Assembly (NCBI GenBank): GCA_019748055.1
Contig: JAIEQC010000007.1
Span: 1-59,904, forward strand
Direction of reading: 5' to 3'
DNA length: 59,904 nucleotides
DNA from: Caulobacteraceae bacterium
GTDB taxonomy: Bacteria; Pseudomonadota; Alphaproteobacteria; Caulobacterales; Caulobacteraceae
Shown here: positions 1-8,275 of the stretch, piece after piece
Numbering within the stretch: position 1 is the stretch's first letter
How the letters are laid out: every line of letters starts with the position of its first letter
Program-made: the position numbers and the translations under genes
The notes under the pieces: generated by a model
Database searches by the model: none
The model's input: the letters and a program-made list of their open reading frames with translations, nothing else
What the model was told of the DNA's origin: nothing

Positions 1-1738
1 CCGCCGCCCCCGTCCGCGTCCCGAGCCGGAGGTCGCCGCCCGCGTCGCCGCCGCCCGGGAGGTGGACGAGGACGACGGCCCGCCCTGGACCGAGCCTTCC
101 GCCGCGCGCCCGGCTCCCGCCCCCGCCGTCGTGCCCGAGCCGCGCGTCGCCGCGCCCAAGGCCGCGAAGACGTCCAAACGCGTCGACGACGACCAAGGCA
201 GCTTCGACTTCGTGCGTCCGGAAGGCGCCTTCGACCTGCCGCCGCTCGGCATGCTGGCCAAGCCCGCCAAGCGCGCCGCCGCCGTCGATGAGGAGGCGTT
301 GAAGCAGAACGCCCGCATGCTGGAGGAGGTGCTGGCCGAGTTCGGGGTCAAGGGCACAATCGACCAGATCCGCCCCGGCCCGGTGGTCACCCTGTACGAA
401 CTGGCTCCCGCGCCCGGCGTGAAGCACGGCCGCGTCGTGGCCCTGTCGGACGACATCGCCCGCAGCATGTCGGCCCGCGCCTGCCGCATCAGCGTGGTCC
501 AGGGCCGCAACGCCATCGGCATCGAGCTGCCCAACGCGCGGCGCGAGACGGTCTATCTGCGGGACCTGCTGGCCTCGACCGAGTTCGACAAGCCGGCGCA
601 CCTGCTGCCGTTGGCGCTGGGCGAGACGATCGGGGGCGAACCCTATGTCGCCGATCTGGCGCGCATGCCGCACCTGCTGATCGCGGGCACGACCGGTTCG
701 GGCAAGTCGGTAGGCGTCAACGCCATGATCCTGTCGATCCTGTACCGGCACTCGCCCGCCGACTGCCGCTTCATCATGATCGACCCCAAGATGCTGGAGC
801 TGTCGGTCTATGACGGCATCCCGCACCTGCTGGCCCCTGTCGTCACCGATCCGAAGAAGGCCGTCGTGGCCCTGAAGTGGACGGTGCGCGAGATGGAGGA
901 CCGGTATCGCCGCATGTCCAAGCTGGGAGTGCGCAACGTCGCCAGCTACAACGAGCGCGCCCGCGCGGCCCAGGCGTCGGGCGAGCATTTCGAGCGCACG
1001 GTCCAGACCGGCTTCGACGAGCAGGGCCGTCCGGTCTACGAAAGCGAGAAGATCCGTCCCGAGCCCATGCCCTATCTGGTCGTGGTCATGGACGAGATGG
1101 CCGATCTGATGCTGGTCGCCGGCAAGGACGTGGAGGGCGCCGTCCAGCGCCTGGCCCAGATGGCCCGAGCCGCCGGCATCCACCTGATCATGGCGACGCA
1201 ACGGCCCTCGGTCGACGTCATCACCGGCACCATCAAGGCCAACTTCCCGACCCGGATCAGCTTCCAGGTCACGTCCAAGATCGACAGCCGCACCATCCTG
1301 GGCGAGCAGGGCGGCGAGCAGCTGCTGGGCCAGGGCGACATGCTCTACATGGCCGGCGGCGGCCGCATCACCCGCCTGCACGGACCGTTCGTGACGGATC
1401 AGGAGGTCGAGGCGGTGTGCAAGCACCTGCGCGCCCAGGCCGAGCCGGAGTATCTGGACCTGATCACCGACGACCCGGACGGCGACGGCGACGACGACCC
1501 CTTCGGCGGCGGCGCGGCGGGCGGCAACGCCTCCTCGGGCGACGACCTTTACGACCAGGCCGTGGCTGTGGTCACGCGGGATCGCAAGGTCTCCACCAGC
1601 TACGTCCAGCGGCGGCTGCAGATCGGCTACAACCGCGCCGCCACCCTGATCGAGCGGATGGAGAAGGAAGGCGTCATCACCGCCGCCAACCACGCCGGCA
1701 AGCGTGAGGTTCTGGCGGGCCCACCGCCGGTGGTGTGA
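1..1738 (+). CDS. ftsK: DNA translocase FtsK, C-terminal part (5' end outside window)
   Basis: The frame is open to the left edge (first whole codon at base 2), so this is the C-terminal ~578 residues of a larger protein; the membrane domain is missing. The first ~60 residues are an Ala/Pro-rich linker. The motor follows: a Walker A motif (GTTGSGKS) at 686-709 and a Walker B segment (VVVMDEMADLM) near 1080-1110. After a Gly/Asp-rich spacer near 1480-1545, the last ~65 residues form the winged-helix gamma domain that in FtsK reads the polar KOPS sequences. The family is a hexameric DNA pump at the division septum that clears and resolves chromosome termini. A GTG at 62 is only an internal codon. 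FtsK versus the paralogue SpoIIIE/FtsK2 cannot be settled without the N-terminus. Confidence 0.93.
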   Translation, partial: RRPRPRPEPEVAARVAAAREVDEDDGPPWTEPSAARPAPAPAVVPEPRVAAPKAAKTSKRVDDDQGSFDFVRPEGAFDLPPLGMLAKPAKRAAAVDEEALKQNARMLEEVLAEFGVKGTIDQIRPGPVVTLYELAPAPGVKHGRVVALSDDIARSMSARACRISVVQGRNAIGIELPNARRETVYLRDLLASTEFDKPAHLLPLALGETIGGEPYVADLARMPHLLIAGTTGSGKSVGVNAMILSILYRHSPADCRFIMIDPKMLELSVYDGIPHLLAPVVTDPKKAVVALKWTVREMEDRYRRMSKLGVRNVASYNERARAAQASGEHFERTVQTGFDEQGRPVYESEKIRPEPMPYLVVVMDEMADLMLVAGKDVEGAVQRLAQMARAAGIHLIMATQRPSVDVITGTIKANFPTRISFQVTSKIDSRTILGEQGGEQLLGQGDMLYMAGGGRITRLHGPFVTDQEVEAVCKHLRAQAEPEYLDLITDDPDGDGDDDPFGGGAAGGNASSGDDLYDQAVAVVTRDRKVSTSYVQRRLQIGYNRAATLIERMEKEGVITAANHAGKREVLAGPPPVV

Positions 1739-1751
1739 GGCTCGTGCCGAC

Positions 1752-1769
1752 GGGGCGGTGAACCGCCCC
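1752..1769 (+). terminator. GC-rich hairpin after ftsK
   Basis: A perfect 7-bp inverted repeat (GGGGCGG/CCGCCCC) with a TGAA loop lies 13 bases after the ftsK stop. There is no T-tract, so it may be a weak or Rho-assisted terminator or an mRNA 3'-end stabiliser. Confidence 0.35.
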
Positions 1770-1893
1770 GGCCGGTCGGCGTTCCTGAACGGCCCTTCAT
1801 TCCACCGCCGGAATATGGTCAGGCTTGCGCCCTTCGCGCGCCAGGCTCGGGCGGCATGAAGTCTGAACCAATCATCCCAAAAGGGAGAAGACC

Positions 1894-2538
1894 ATGACCG
1901 TTTCCCGTCGCGCCTTCGCGCTCGGAACCCTCGCCGCGCCATTACTTGCGTCTTTGGCCGCGGCCCCCGCCTGGGCGCAGACCGGGCTGTCGGCCGCCGA
2001 CCGCGAGGCGCTGGGCCGGGCCCAGACCTATCTGCGCGGCCTGACCTCGGCGCAGGGCAACTTCACCGAGACCGGCGCGGGCGGCCAGCGCCGCACCGGC
2101 CGCTTCTGGCTGCAGCGTCCGGGCAAGATGCGGTTCGAGTACACCAACCCGGCCGGCCTGCTGGTCGTGTCGGACGGGTCCAACGTCATGCGCTACGACC
2201 CGCGCCTGAACACCTTCCAGCAGGTGCCGCTGGGCCAGACGCCGCTGTCGACCTTCCTGTCGCGCAACGTCAGCTTCGACCAGGGCGTCCGCGTCGACGA
2301 CGTGACGATCCGCTCGTCGGGCGCCTTCGCCGTCACGGTGCGCGACGCGCGGCGTCCGAACGAGGGCTACGCCATCCTGGCCTTCGCCGGGTCGCCGATG
2401 CGCCTCCAGGAGTGGACGGTGGTCGACGCCCAGGGCTCGCGCACGCGCACCCAGCTGACCGAACTGCGCCCGGCCTCCGGACTGGCGGCCAGCCTGTTCC
2501 AGCTGCGCGACCCGACCCGTCGCCCGGGCCGCCGCTGA
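1894..2538 (+). CDS. lolA: Outer-membrane lipoprotein carrier LolA family protein
   Basis: 214 residues. LolA proteins are periplasmic chaperones that take lipoproteins from LolCDE to the outer membrane. The mature part matches the family: a short N-terminal helix, an LTSAQGNFTE segment, then the barrel strands with RPGKMRFEY. A strong ribosome site (AAGGGAGAAG) precedes the ATG at 1894. The signal peptide is unusual: SRRAFALG followed by an Ala/Leu core and cleavage near AWA-Q, which resembles a Tat signal rather than a Sec one. It follows ftsK by 155 bp, an order also common in other alphaproteobacteria. The family call is solid; the export route is inference. Confidence 0.9.
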   Translation: MTVSRRAFALGTLAAPLLASLAAAPAWAQTGLSAADREALGRAQTYLRGLTSAQGNFTETGAGGQRRTGRFWLQRPGKMRFEYTNPAGLLVVSDGSNVMRYDPRLNTFQQVPLGQTPLSTFLSRNVSFDQGVRVDDVTIRSSGAFAVTVRDARRPNEGYAILAFAGSPMRLQEWTVVDAQGSRTRTQLTELRPASGLAASLFQLRDPTRRPGRR

Positions 2539-2631
2539 CGTTCGCGCGAGCGGGGAATCGTGCCGTCGAGATCACGCACTTCGTGATCCCATCGGGAACT
2601 TGACGTTTTCGGGCGTATGTGGCATCCAAGT

Positions 2632-2739
2632 CACAGGGCTTCGGTCCTGATGACTGTCGTGGAATCATCCCCCTCCCCGGCGGCGAAGAGAGAGACGAAC
2701 TGAAACGCCCGGCCGTTCCCCTGGCCGGGCGTTTTTCTT
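2632..2739 (+). ncRNA. Candidate small RNA with intrinsic terminator
   Basis: The 290-bp gap between lolA and xthA has no convincing ORF but is organised like an sRNA gene. A TTGACG -35-like element lies at 2600-2605, with a weak Caulobacter-type -10 (GTGGCATC) at 2619-2626, placing a start near 2632. The transcript would carry a C-rich stretch (CCCCCTCCCC, about 2669-2678) and end at a strong Rho-independent terminator at 2705-2739. A GGAAC motif at 2595-2599 recalls general-stress (EcfG/SigT) -35 boxes, but no CGTT lies at the proper spacing. Length of ~105 nt plus a C-rich single-stranded region resembles Caulobacter GsrN. That identity is a hypothesis from memory; the terminator is directly visible. 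Confidence 0.5.
2705..2739 (+). terminator. Rho-independent terminator
   Basis: A 10-bp perfect stem (ACGCCCGGCC/GGCCGGGCGT) with an 8-nt loop is followed at once by TTTTCTT. It is too far from the lolA stop (2538) to be needed only there, and fits the 3' end of the candidate sRNA. Confidence 0.85.
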
Positions 2740-2828
2740 GCTTGTGGCCCTACCGCTCGCCGCGCTGCGGCTCGTTGCTTGAGGGCGGGCCGCTCGCGCA
2801 GGGCCGGGCGGCCTGCTAGTGCCCGGCC

Positions 2829-3623
2829 ATGCTTCGCGTCGTCACCTGGAACATCAACTCCGTCCGCCTGCGCATCGACCAGGTCGCCCGCTTCGTCGCC
2901 GAGGCGCGGCCCGACGTCCTGATGCTGCAGGAGATCAAGTGCACGGAGGACCAATTCCCCCGCGCCGCCTTCGAGGAGATGGGTCTGCCGCACCTGAGGC
3001 TGGCGGGGCAGAAGGGCTGGCACGGGGTGGCCATCGCCAGCCGCCTGCCGATCGAGGACGCCAGCCGGATCGAGGCCTGTCGCGAGGGTCACGGCCGCTG
3101 CGTCGCGGGCCGCATCGCCGGCGTCGAGTTCCAGAACTTCTACATCCCCGCCGGCGGCGACGTCGCCGACCGGGCGCTGAACCCCAAGTTCGACCACAAG
3201 CTGGACTTCTACGAGCGGCTGACCGCCGACGTGGCGCGACGGGATCGGCAGGCGCCCATGGTCATGGCCGGAGACTTCAACATCGCGCCCGGCGAGAACG
3301 ACGTCTGGAACCACCGCCATATGTCGAAGATCGTCAGCCACACGCCGGTCGAGGTCGAGACCCTGCGCCGGCTTCAGGACGCCGGCGGCTTCGCCGACGT
3401 CGTACGCGACCAGACGCCCGAGCCGACCAAGCTGGCCAGCTGGTGGAGCTATCGCGCCGTCGACTTCCGCAAGACGAACCGCGGCCTGCGCCTCGACCAC
3501 GTCTGGACCAGCCCGGGCCTGACGCCCGCCGTCGTGCCGGGTTCGGCGGTGATCCACGAACCCGTCCGCGCCTGGGACCGCCCCAGCGACCACGCGCCGG
3601 TGGCCGTCGATCTGGACGTCTAG
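2829..3623 (+). CDS. xthA: Exodeoxyribonuclease III
   Basis: 264 residues, full length for the family. It is an AP endonuclease and 3'-5' exonuclease of base-excision repair in the EEP fold. Visible signatures: WNINSVR near the N-terminus, the metal-binding Glu in LQEIKC (~residue 36), the GDFNIAP motif (~residue 150), and the C-terminal LDHVW and DRPSDHAP blocks with the catalytic Asp-His pair. The start is ATG 2829 (frame begins MLRVVTWN). The stop overlaps the stop of the convergent SLC13 gene by four bases. Symbol by family; xth paralogues exist. Confidence 0.95.
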   Translation: MLRVVTWNINSVRLRIDQVARFVAEARPDVLMLQEIKCTEDQFPRAAFEEMGLPHLRLAGQKGWHGVAIASRLPIEDASRIEACREGHGRCVAGRIAGVEFQNFYIPAGGDVADRALNPKFDHKLDFYERLTADVARRDRQAPMVMAGDFNIAPGENDVWNHRHMSKIVSHTPVEVETLRRLQDAGGFADVVRDQTPEPTKLASWWSYRAVDFRKTNRGLRLDHVWTSPGLTPAVVPGSAVIHEPVRAWDRPSDHAPVAVDLDV

Positions 3624-5029
3624 AACGGGAAGAAGACCGGAATGGCGATCATCGCCACGACCCAGGTGATCAGGTTCAGCGGCAGGCCCACCCGCACGAA
3701 GTCCATGTAGCTGTAGCCGCCCATCTGGAAGACCAGGACGTTGGTCTGATAGCCGAACGGCGTGGCGAAGGCCGCGGACGCCGCCATCATGACGCCGACC
3801 AGAAACGGGCGCGGATCCACGCCGAGGCTTTCGGCCAGCGCCACCGCCACCGGCGTGATCAGCACCGCCACCGTGGCGTTGGACAGCAGCTCGGTCGCGA
3901 ACAGGGTGACGCCGTAGAGCACGATCAACGCCCCCAGCGGCCCCAGCGGCCGGATCACGTCGATCAAGGCGGCCGCCCCTGTGGCGGCCAGACCGGTGAC
4001 CTCGATCGAGATGCCGATCACCACCATGCCGGCGATCAGCAGCAGGATCTCCGGGCGCAGACCGGCATAGGCCTCCTCCGCCGTGATGACCCGGGTCAGG
4101 ATCAGGGCCACCGCGCCCGCGAAGGCGGCGGCGGCGATCGGCGCCAGCCCCAGCCCGGCGGCCGCGACCACCAGCACGAACACCCCGGCCGAGATCAGCG
4201 CACGCCGCAGGTGAAACGGCCGGTCCGCCGCGCCGAACAGCGCCACGTCGCCCAGATGGGCGTCGCCGGATCCGTCGCGGTTGGTCCGCGCCTCGCCCAG
4301 GAACGGCAGGCCGAACGGCAGGCGCAGGCGTCGCCTGCGCAGGCGCTCCGCCTCCTCCTCGCGCCGGGCGTCCTCGACCGCGGCCAGAAAGGCCGCCTCG
4401 CGTTCGTCCACCGTCACCGACTTCGCCAGCTGGCGCGCGCCCGCGAAATACAGCCACACGGCCCCCGCCAAGGCGATGCACAGGCCCACGGGGGTGATCT
4501 CGAAGAGGGTGAAGACCGGCTGGCCCGCATTGCGCGCCATGTCGTTGACCAGAAGATTGGTCGAGGTGCCGATCAGCGTCAGCAGCCCGCCCAGCACCGA
4601 GATGTGGCTGAGCGGCATGAGGAACCGCTTGGGCGACAGCTTCAGCGACTTGGCCACGTCGCGCACCACCGGCGCGGCCAGCACCACCACCGGCGTATTG
4701 TTCAGGAAACCGCCCAGGCCGCCGCACATGGCCAGCACGGCCCAGATGCCCAGAGAGCCGAACCTCTGCGCCAGATCGGTCGCCTTGCGGATCATCAGGC
4801 CCAGCAGGCCCGACAGCTCGATGGCGTAGGCGATGACGAACAGCCCGGCCAGGGCGATGACCGCCGGACTGGCGAAGGCGGACTGCACCTCGGTGGGACG
4901 CACCACGCCCAGCAAAAGCAGCGCCGCGGCCCCGGTCAGGGCCACGACGTCGGCGCGGACGCGACCGTGGATCAGGACGCCGACGACGGCGACCAGCACG
5001 GTCAGTGCGGCGATCTGATCGAAGTTCAT
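3620..5029 (-). CDS. SLC13-family (DASS) anion permease
   Basis: 469 residues, nearly all hydrophobic helices in two repeats joined by a charged cytoplasmic linker (about residues 205-255, rich in Arg/Glu). Each half carries a re-entrant hairpin motif typical of divalent anion:sodium symporters: NNTPVVVLAAP then GTSTNLLVND, and SNATVAVLITP then PFGYQTNVLV. There is no TrkA-C/RCK regulatory domain, so it is shorter than SLC13 permeases that carry one. The start ATG 5029 has a GAGGGGG ribosome site directly upstream. The substrate (dicarboxylate, sulfate or other) cannot be told from sequence. Confidence 0.85.
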   Translation of the reverse strand: MNFDQIAALTVLVAVVGVLIHGRVRADVVALTGAAALLLLGVVRPTEVQSAFASPAVIALAGLFVIAYAIELSGLLGLMIRKATDLAQRFGSLGIWAVLAMCGGLGGFLNNTPVVVLAAPVVRDVAKSLKLSPKRFLMPLSHISVLGGLLTLIGTSTNLLVNDMARNAGQPVFTLFEITPVGLCIALAGAVWLYFAGARQLAKSVTVDEREAAFLAAVEDARREEEAERLRRRRLRLPFGLPFLGEARTNRDGSGDAHLGDVALFGAADRPFHLRRALISAGVFVLVVAAAGLGLAPIAAAAFAGAVALILTRVITAEEAYAGLRPEILLLIAGMVVIGISIEVTGLAATGAAALIDVIRPLGPLGALIVLYGVTLFATELLSNATVAVLITPVAVALAESLGVDPRPFLVGVMMAASAAFATPFGYQTNVLVFQMGGYSYMDFVRVGLPLNLITWVVAMIAIPVFFPF

Positions 5030-5117
5030 GCCCCCTCGGACGCTGTCGGCCGCCCCAGGTCAACCCGAGGTACGGCCAAGGTCGCGTTCACAGCGCACGG
5101 CTGCTAGGCTTCGTTGC

Positions 5118-5933
5118 ATGGTTGACGCGAAGGTGAAGACGGGTTGCGCCATCCTCTTGGCGCTGGGACTGCACGCCTGCGGGCGGGACGAGGCCGTGGA
5201 CGCCGTGCCGGCCCCGGGGCCCGTGGTCGAGACGCCGCCGTCGACCAACCCCGCCATGCCGCTGACCCGCGCCGACCTGATCGCAGGCGCGGCCGCGGCG
5301 GCCGGCGCCTATGCGGTCGGGACCACGGTCGGTGAGGGCGACCCGCTGGTCGGCCGCAGCTTCTCGGTCAACCTCCCCTTCGGCTGCGGCGGACCCCGGG
5401 CGACCGACGGCGGCATCGACGGACTGGCCCGCGCCGTTCGACAGGGAGAGGCGGGCGAGGGCGTGGCCCTGTCGCTGACCCCGGCCGACTGGACCGACTC
5501 GTCGCTGATCACCGCCTCCGGCGCGGACTGGGAAGCCGTGGAGGGATTCTGGATCGACCGCACCTGGCTGCTGGAAGACCGCTGCCCCACCGTGCGGACC
5601 GACCCGCTGCAGATCGGCGCTGCCTTCGCCGAACCGCCCAGCGTGGGCCTGGCCGCCGTGCATGCCGAGGGCGCCTCGCGCCTGACCCGCCGCGAAGGGC
5701 GGGCCTATCGCCACGTCGTGCGCGCCACCGACGGCGCGGCGCCGCCGGTCCCGGCGCAGGGCTGGCGACTGCGGATCGAGGGTCGGATCATGAGCTTTCC
5801 GGACGGCCGCGCCTTCCGCTGCCGCGCCCCCGGCCCCGACGCCCGCCCGACCTGCGTCGCCGCGGTCAGCGTCGACCGCGTCGCCTTCGAAACTCCCGAC
5901 GGCACCGTGCTCAGTCAGTGGCGGCCGGGGTGA
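5118..5933 (+). CDS. Putative lipoprotein of unknown function
   Basis: 271 residues from ATG 5118. I chose this start over the in-frame upstream one at 5028 because it places a clean lipoprotein signal at the N-terminus: KVKTGCAILLALGLHAC with the lipobox Cys at about residue 21. The mature part has an Ala/Gly-rich segment followed by a soluble domain containing several cysteines (FGCGG, EDRCPTV, FRCRAPG, PTCVAA), possibly disulphide-bonded in the periplasm. I do not recognise the family. It diverges from the SLC13 gene and overlaps the next small ORF by GTGA. Confidence 0.72.
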   Translation: MVDAKVKTGCAILLALGLHACGRDEAVDAVPAPGPVVETPPSTNPAMPLTRADLIAGAAAAAGAYAVGTTVGEGDPLVGRSFSVNLPFGCGGPRATDGGIDGLARAVRQGEAGEGVALSLTPADWTDSSLITASGADWEAVEGFWIDRTWLLEDRCPTVRTDPLQIGAAFAEPPSVGLAAVHAEGASRLTRREGRAYRHVVRATDGAAPPVPAQGWRLRIEGRIMSFPDGRAFRCRAPGPDARPTCVAAVSVDRVAFETPDGTVLSQWRPG

Positions 5934-6193
5934 GCGCCTCCGAGTTTGATGAGGCCGTCATCCGGGTCCTCCGCGTGGACGGCCAGTATGAAGTCCTGTT
6001 GGCGGATGGTCGCGTTCTGGATGTCAGAAACATTTGCTGGGGGCAGGACTTCCACGAAATCGGGCTTCACATTTCGACGAATGTGTCCCCGCCAGACCCA
6101 CGGCTACATTCCGACTTCCTCCGTACCCGTGACGTCGTTAGCATCAGCGTCGGTGGGCAGATCGTCCTCTCGGCGCAACAGAGCTTGGCCTAG
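5930..6193 (+). CDS. Small hypothetical protein, translationally coupled
   Basis: 87 residues from GTG 5930, whose GTGA overlaps the stop of the upstream lipoprotein gene; a GTG at 5918 is an alternative. The protein is soluble and acidic, with no signal peptide or membrane segment, and has a beta-rich look (VRVDGQYEVLLADGRVLDV). Base composition is visibly less GC-rich than the neighbours. No family recognised. It ends just before the convergent response-regulator gene. Confidence 0.55.
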   Translation: MSASEFDEAVIRVLRVDGQYEVLLADGRVLDVRNICWGQDFHEIGLHISTNVSPPDPRLHSDFLRTRDVVSISVGGQIVLSAQQSLA

Positions 6194-6201
6194 AGAAAGC
6201 C

Positions 6202-6888
6202 TTACGGCTGCAGCCGGTACCCGCCCTGATCCGTCAGCAGCAGGCGGGCCTGGCCCGGCTCGGGCTCGATCTTCTGGCGCAGGCGATAGATGTGGGTTTC
6301 CAGCGTGTGGGTGGTGACCCCGGCGTTGTAGCCCCAGACCTCCGTCAGCAGCTCCTCGCGCGACACGGCCTTGGCGCCGGCGCGATAGAGGTACTTCAGG
6401 ATGTTGGTCTCCTTCTCAGTCAGGCGGACCTTCTTGCCCTTGTCGCCCATCAGTATCTTGGACGCGGGGCGGAAGTCGTAGGGCCCGACGCGGAAGACCG
6501 CGTCCTCCGACTGCTCATGGCTGCGCAGGTGGGCGCGGATGCGCGCCAGCAGCACGGCGAAGTGGAAGGGCTTGGTGATGTAGTCGTTGGCTCCGGCGTC
6601 CAGCCCCAGGATGGTGTCGCTGTCCGACGTCTGGCCCGTCAGCATGATGATCGGCGTCGACACCCCGTCCTTCCTCAGCAGGCGGCAGGCCTCGCGTCCG
6701 TCCATGTCCGGCAGATCGACGTCCAGCAGGATCAGGTCGGCGCGGGATTCGCGGCCCAGCTTGACCCCCTCGCCCGCCGTCGTGGCCTGGATCGGCGCGA
6801 ACTCCTCATGCAGGGCCAACTGCTCGGCCAGGGCCTCCCGCAGGTCGTCGTCGTCGTCGATGATCAGGATGGTCTTGGCGCTGGGCAT
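6202..6888 (-). CDS. cenR: OmpR-type response regulator, CenR-like
   Basis: 228 residues: an N-terminal receiver with the acidic pocket IDDDDD, phosphoacceptor Asp in LLDVDLPDMDG (~residue 56), the conserved Thr in MLTGQ and Lys in TKPF, then a winged-helix DNA-binding domain with LTEKETNILKYLYRA and TLETHIYRLRQKIE. The sequence and its position a few genes from leuS near the origin match Caulobacter CenR, an essential regulator of envelope integrity that works with the kinase CenK. No kinase gene lies beside it, consistent with CenR being an orphan in its locus. Gene name is inference from similarity and synteny. Confidence 0.85.
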   Translation of the reverse strand: MPSAKTILIIDDDDDLREALAEQLALHEEFAPIQATTAGEGVKLGRESRADLILLDVDLPDMDGREACRLLRKDGVSTPIIMLTGQTSDSDTILGLDAGANDYITKPFHFAVLLARIRAHLRSHEQSEDAVFRVGPYDFRPASKILMGDKGKKVRLTEKETNILKYLYRAGAKAVSREELLTEVWGYNAGVTTHTLETHIYRLRQKIEPEPGQARLLLTDQGGYRLQP

Positions 6889-6951
6889 GGTCTCAGAATG
6901 GCGACGCTGGGCGGGAACGCCAACCCCGAACGCCCGAAAACCCGTTCGGCT

Positions 6952-7623
6952 TCACCGCGCCGGGTCGCGGGGACCGAACAGCGCGGACCCCAGCCGCACG
7001 TGCGTGGCCCCGAACCGGACCGCCGTCTCGAAGTCGTCGCTCATGCCCATCGACAGGACGTTCAGGTCGTTGCGCGCCGCGATGCGGGCCAGAAGCGCGA
7101 AATGCGGCCCCGGAGCCTCCTTGGCCGGAGGGATGCACATCAGCCCCTCGACCGGCAGGTCGGCGGCGCGGGCCCGGGCGATCAGGGCGTCGGCGTCGCG
7201 CGGCGCCACGCCCGCCTTCTGCGGCTCCTCGCCCGTGTTGATCTGCACCAGCAGGCGCGGACAGGCCCCACGGCGCTGGGCTTCGGACGCCAGCGCGGTC
7301 AGCAGGCTGTCGCGATCCAGCGTCTCGATCACGTCGAACAGGGCGCAGGCCGCTCCGGCCTTGTTCGACTGCAGCCGACCGATCAGGCGCAGTTCGGCCG
7401 GTCGAGGTCGGCCGCCCCAGCGCCCTTGCGCCTCCTGCACGCGATTCTCGCCGAAGACCGTCGACCCGGCCGCGATCGCCGCGTCGACGGCTTCCGGCGG
7501 CTGAGTCTTGGTCACGACCGTCAGGATCACCGAGCCCAGCGCGCGTCCTGCGTCCCGCTCCGCGGCGGCGATGCGCGCCCGGGCCTGCTCGATGCGTGCG
7601 GCGATGGACGCGGACGGCGGCAT
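6952..7623 (-). CDS. YggS/PROSC family pyridoxal-phosphate homeostasis protein
   Basis: 223 residues from ATG 7623. It is a single-domain PLP-binding TIM-barrel protein of the YggS family, which buffers cellular PLP rather than catalysing a known reaction. Signatures: the PLP Lys in VVTKTQPPE, FGENRVQE, the IGRLQSNK block, INTGEEPQKAG, and the C-terminal LSMGMSDDFETAV with RLGSALFG. An in-frame ATG at 7641 would overlap the start of the divergent ThiE-like gene, sharing one CCATGG, so I prefer 7623, although neither has a clear ribosome site. Confidence 0.88.
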   Translation of the reverse strand: MPPSASIAARIEQARARIAAAERDAGRALGSVILTVVTKTQPPEAVDAAIAAGSTVFGENRVQEAQGRWGGRPRPAELRLIGRLQSNKAGAACALFDVIETLDRDSLLTALASEAQRRGACPRLLVQINTGEEPQKAGVAPRDADALIARARAADLPVEGLMCIPPAKEAPGPHFALLARIAARNDLNVLSMGMSDDFETAVRFGATHVRLGSALFGPRDPAR

Positions 7624-7639
7624 GGGCGAAGAGGCGGCC

Positions 7640-8275
7640 ATGGACGGGCGGACTTCCTGTGACGACCTGTGGCGGATCGCGCTGGACCTAAACCGCGCGG
7701 CGGCGGCGGTCGACCCCCGCGCCGGTCGCCTGCCGCCGCTGATCTTCCTGACCGATCCGGACCGCACGCCCGAGCCGTGGCGGATCGCAGCCCGCCTGCG
7801 CGCCGGGGCGGCGGTGATCCATCGCGGTTTCGGCCGGCCGGAAGCGCCTGAGGAGGCCCGACGACTGAGGGAAGCCACGCGGACGGCGGGCGTCAGGCTC
7901 CTGATCGCGGCCGACGCCGAACTGGCCGAGGCCGTCGCGGCCGACGGCGTCCATCTGCCGGAACGCGAGGCGAAGCGGGCGACGGAGCTTCGGCGTTTTC
8001 GCCCGGACTGGTTGATCACTGCGGCGCTGCATCCGCCGGGTGTGGGCGCGGAAGGGGTCGACGCCCTCTTGGCCTCTCCGGTGTTCCCGGCCGGAGGGGC
8101 CTCAGCGTCGCGACCCGCATTGGGCGTCAAGGCGTTCAGCGACGCCGTGTCGACCGCGAAGGCGCCGGCCTATGCCCTGGGCGGCGTCACGGCGGACCGG
8201 GCGCGGGCGCTCATCGGATCCGGCGCATGCGGGATCGCCGCGATCGACGCCGTCGCCCAGGCTGTCGCTGATTAG
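7640..8275 (+). CDS. Thiamine phosphate synthase/TenI-like protein
   Basis: 211 residues from ATG 7640, preceded by AGAGG. ThiE/TenI barrel features: IFLTDPDR near residue 35, GAAVIHRGFG, the LIAADAELAEAVAADGVHLPE block that in ThiE contacts substrate, SPVFPAGGASASRPALG and the C-terminal ALGGV and GACGIAAI phosphate-binding loops. True ThiE couples HMP-PP with thiazole phosphate to make thiamine phosphate. Several catalytic positions look divergent (HRGFG where ThiE has QxRxK), so it could be a TenI-like or diverged member. It diverges from yggS and converges on the NtrZ-like gene with a 4-base stop overlap. Confidence 0.75.
   Translation: MDGRTSCDDLWRIALDLNRAAAAVDPRAGRLPPLIFLTDPDRTPEPWRIAARLRAGAAVIHRGFGRPEAPEEARRLREATRTAGVRLLIAADAELAEAVAADGVHLPEREAKRATELRRFRPDWLITAALHPPGVGAEGVDALLASPVFPAGGASASRPALGVKAFSDAVSTAKAPAYALGGVTADRARALIGSGACGIAAIDAVAQAVAD

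Noticed and set aside
2595..2618. EcfG/SigT-type promoter (GGAAC...CGTA)
   Set aside because: Spacing is 14 bases instead of 16-17, and the -10 is CGTA rather than CGTT; kept only as a remark under the sRNA.
2631..5063. An ~810-codon open frame on the minus strand across xthA and the SLC13 gene
   Set aside because: Its translation is Arg/Gly/Pro-rich low-complexity sequence without domains, as expected for an antisense frame in GC-rich DNA; both genes beneath it are well supported.
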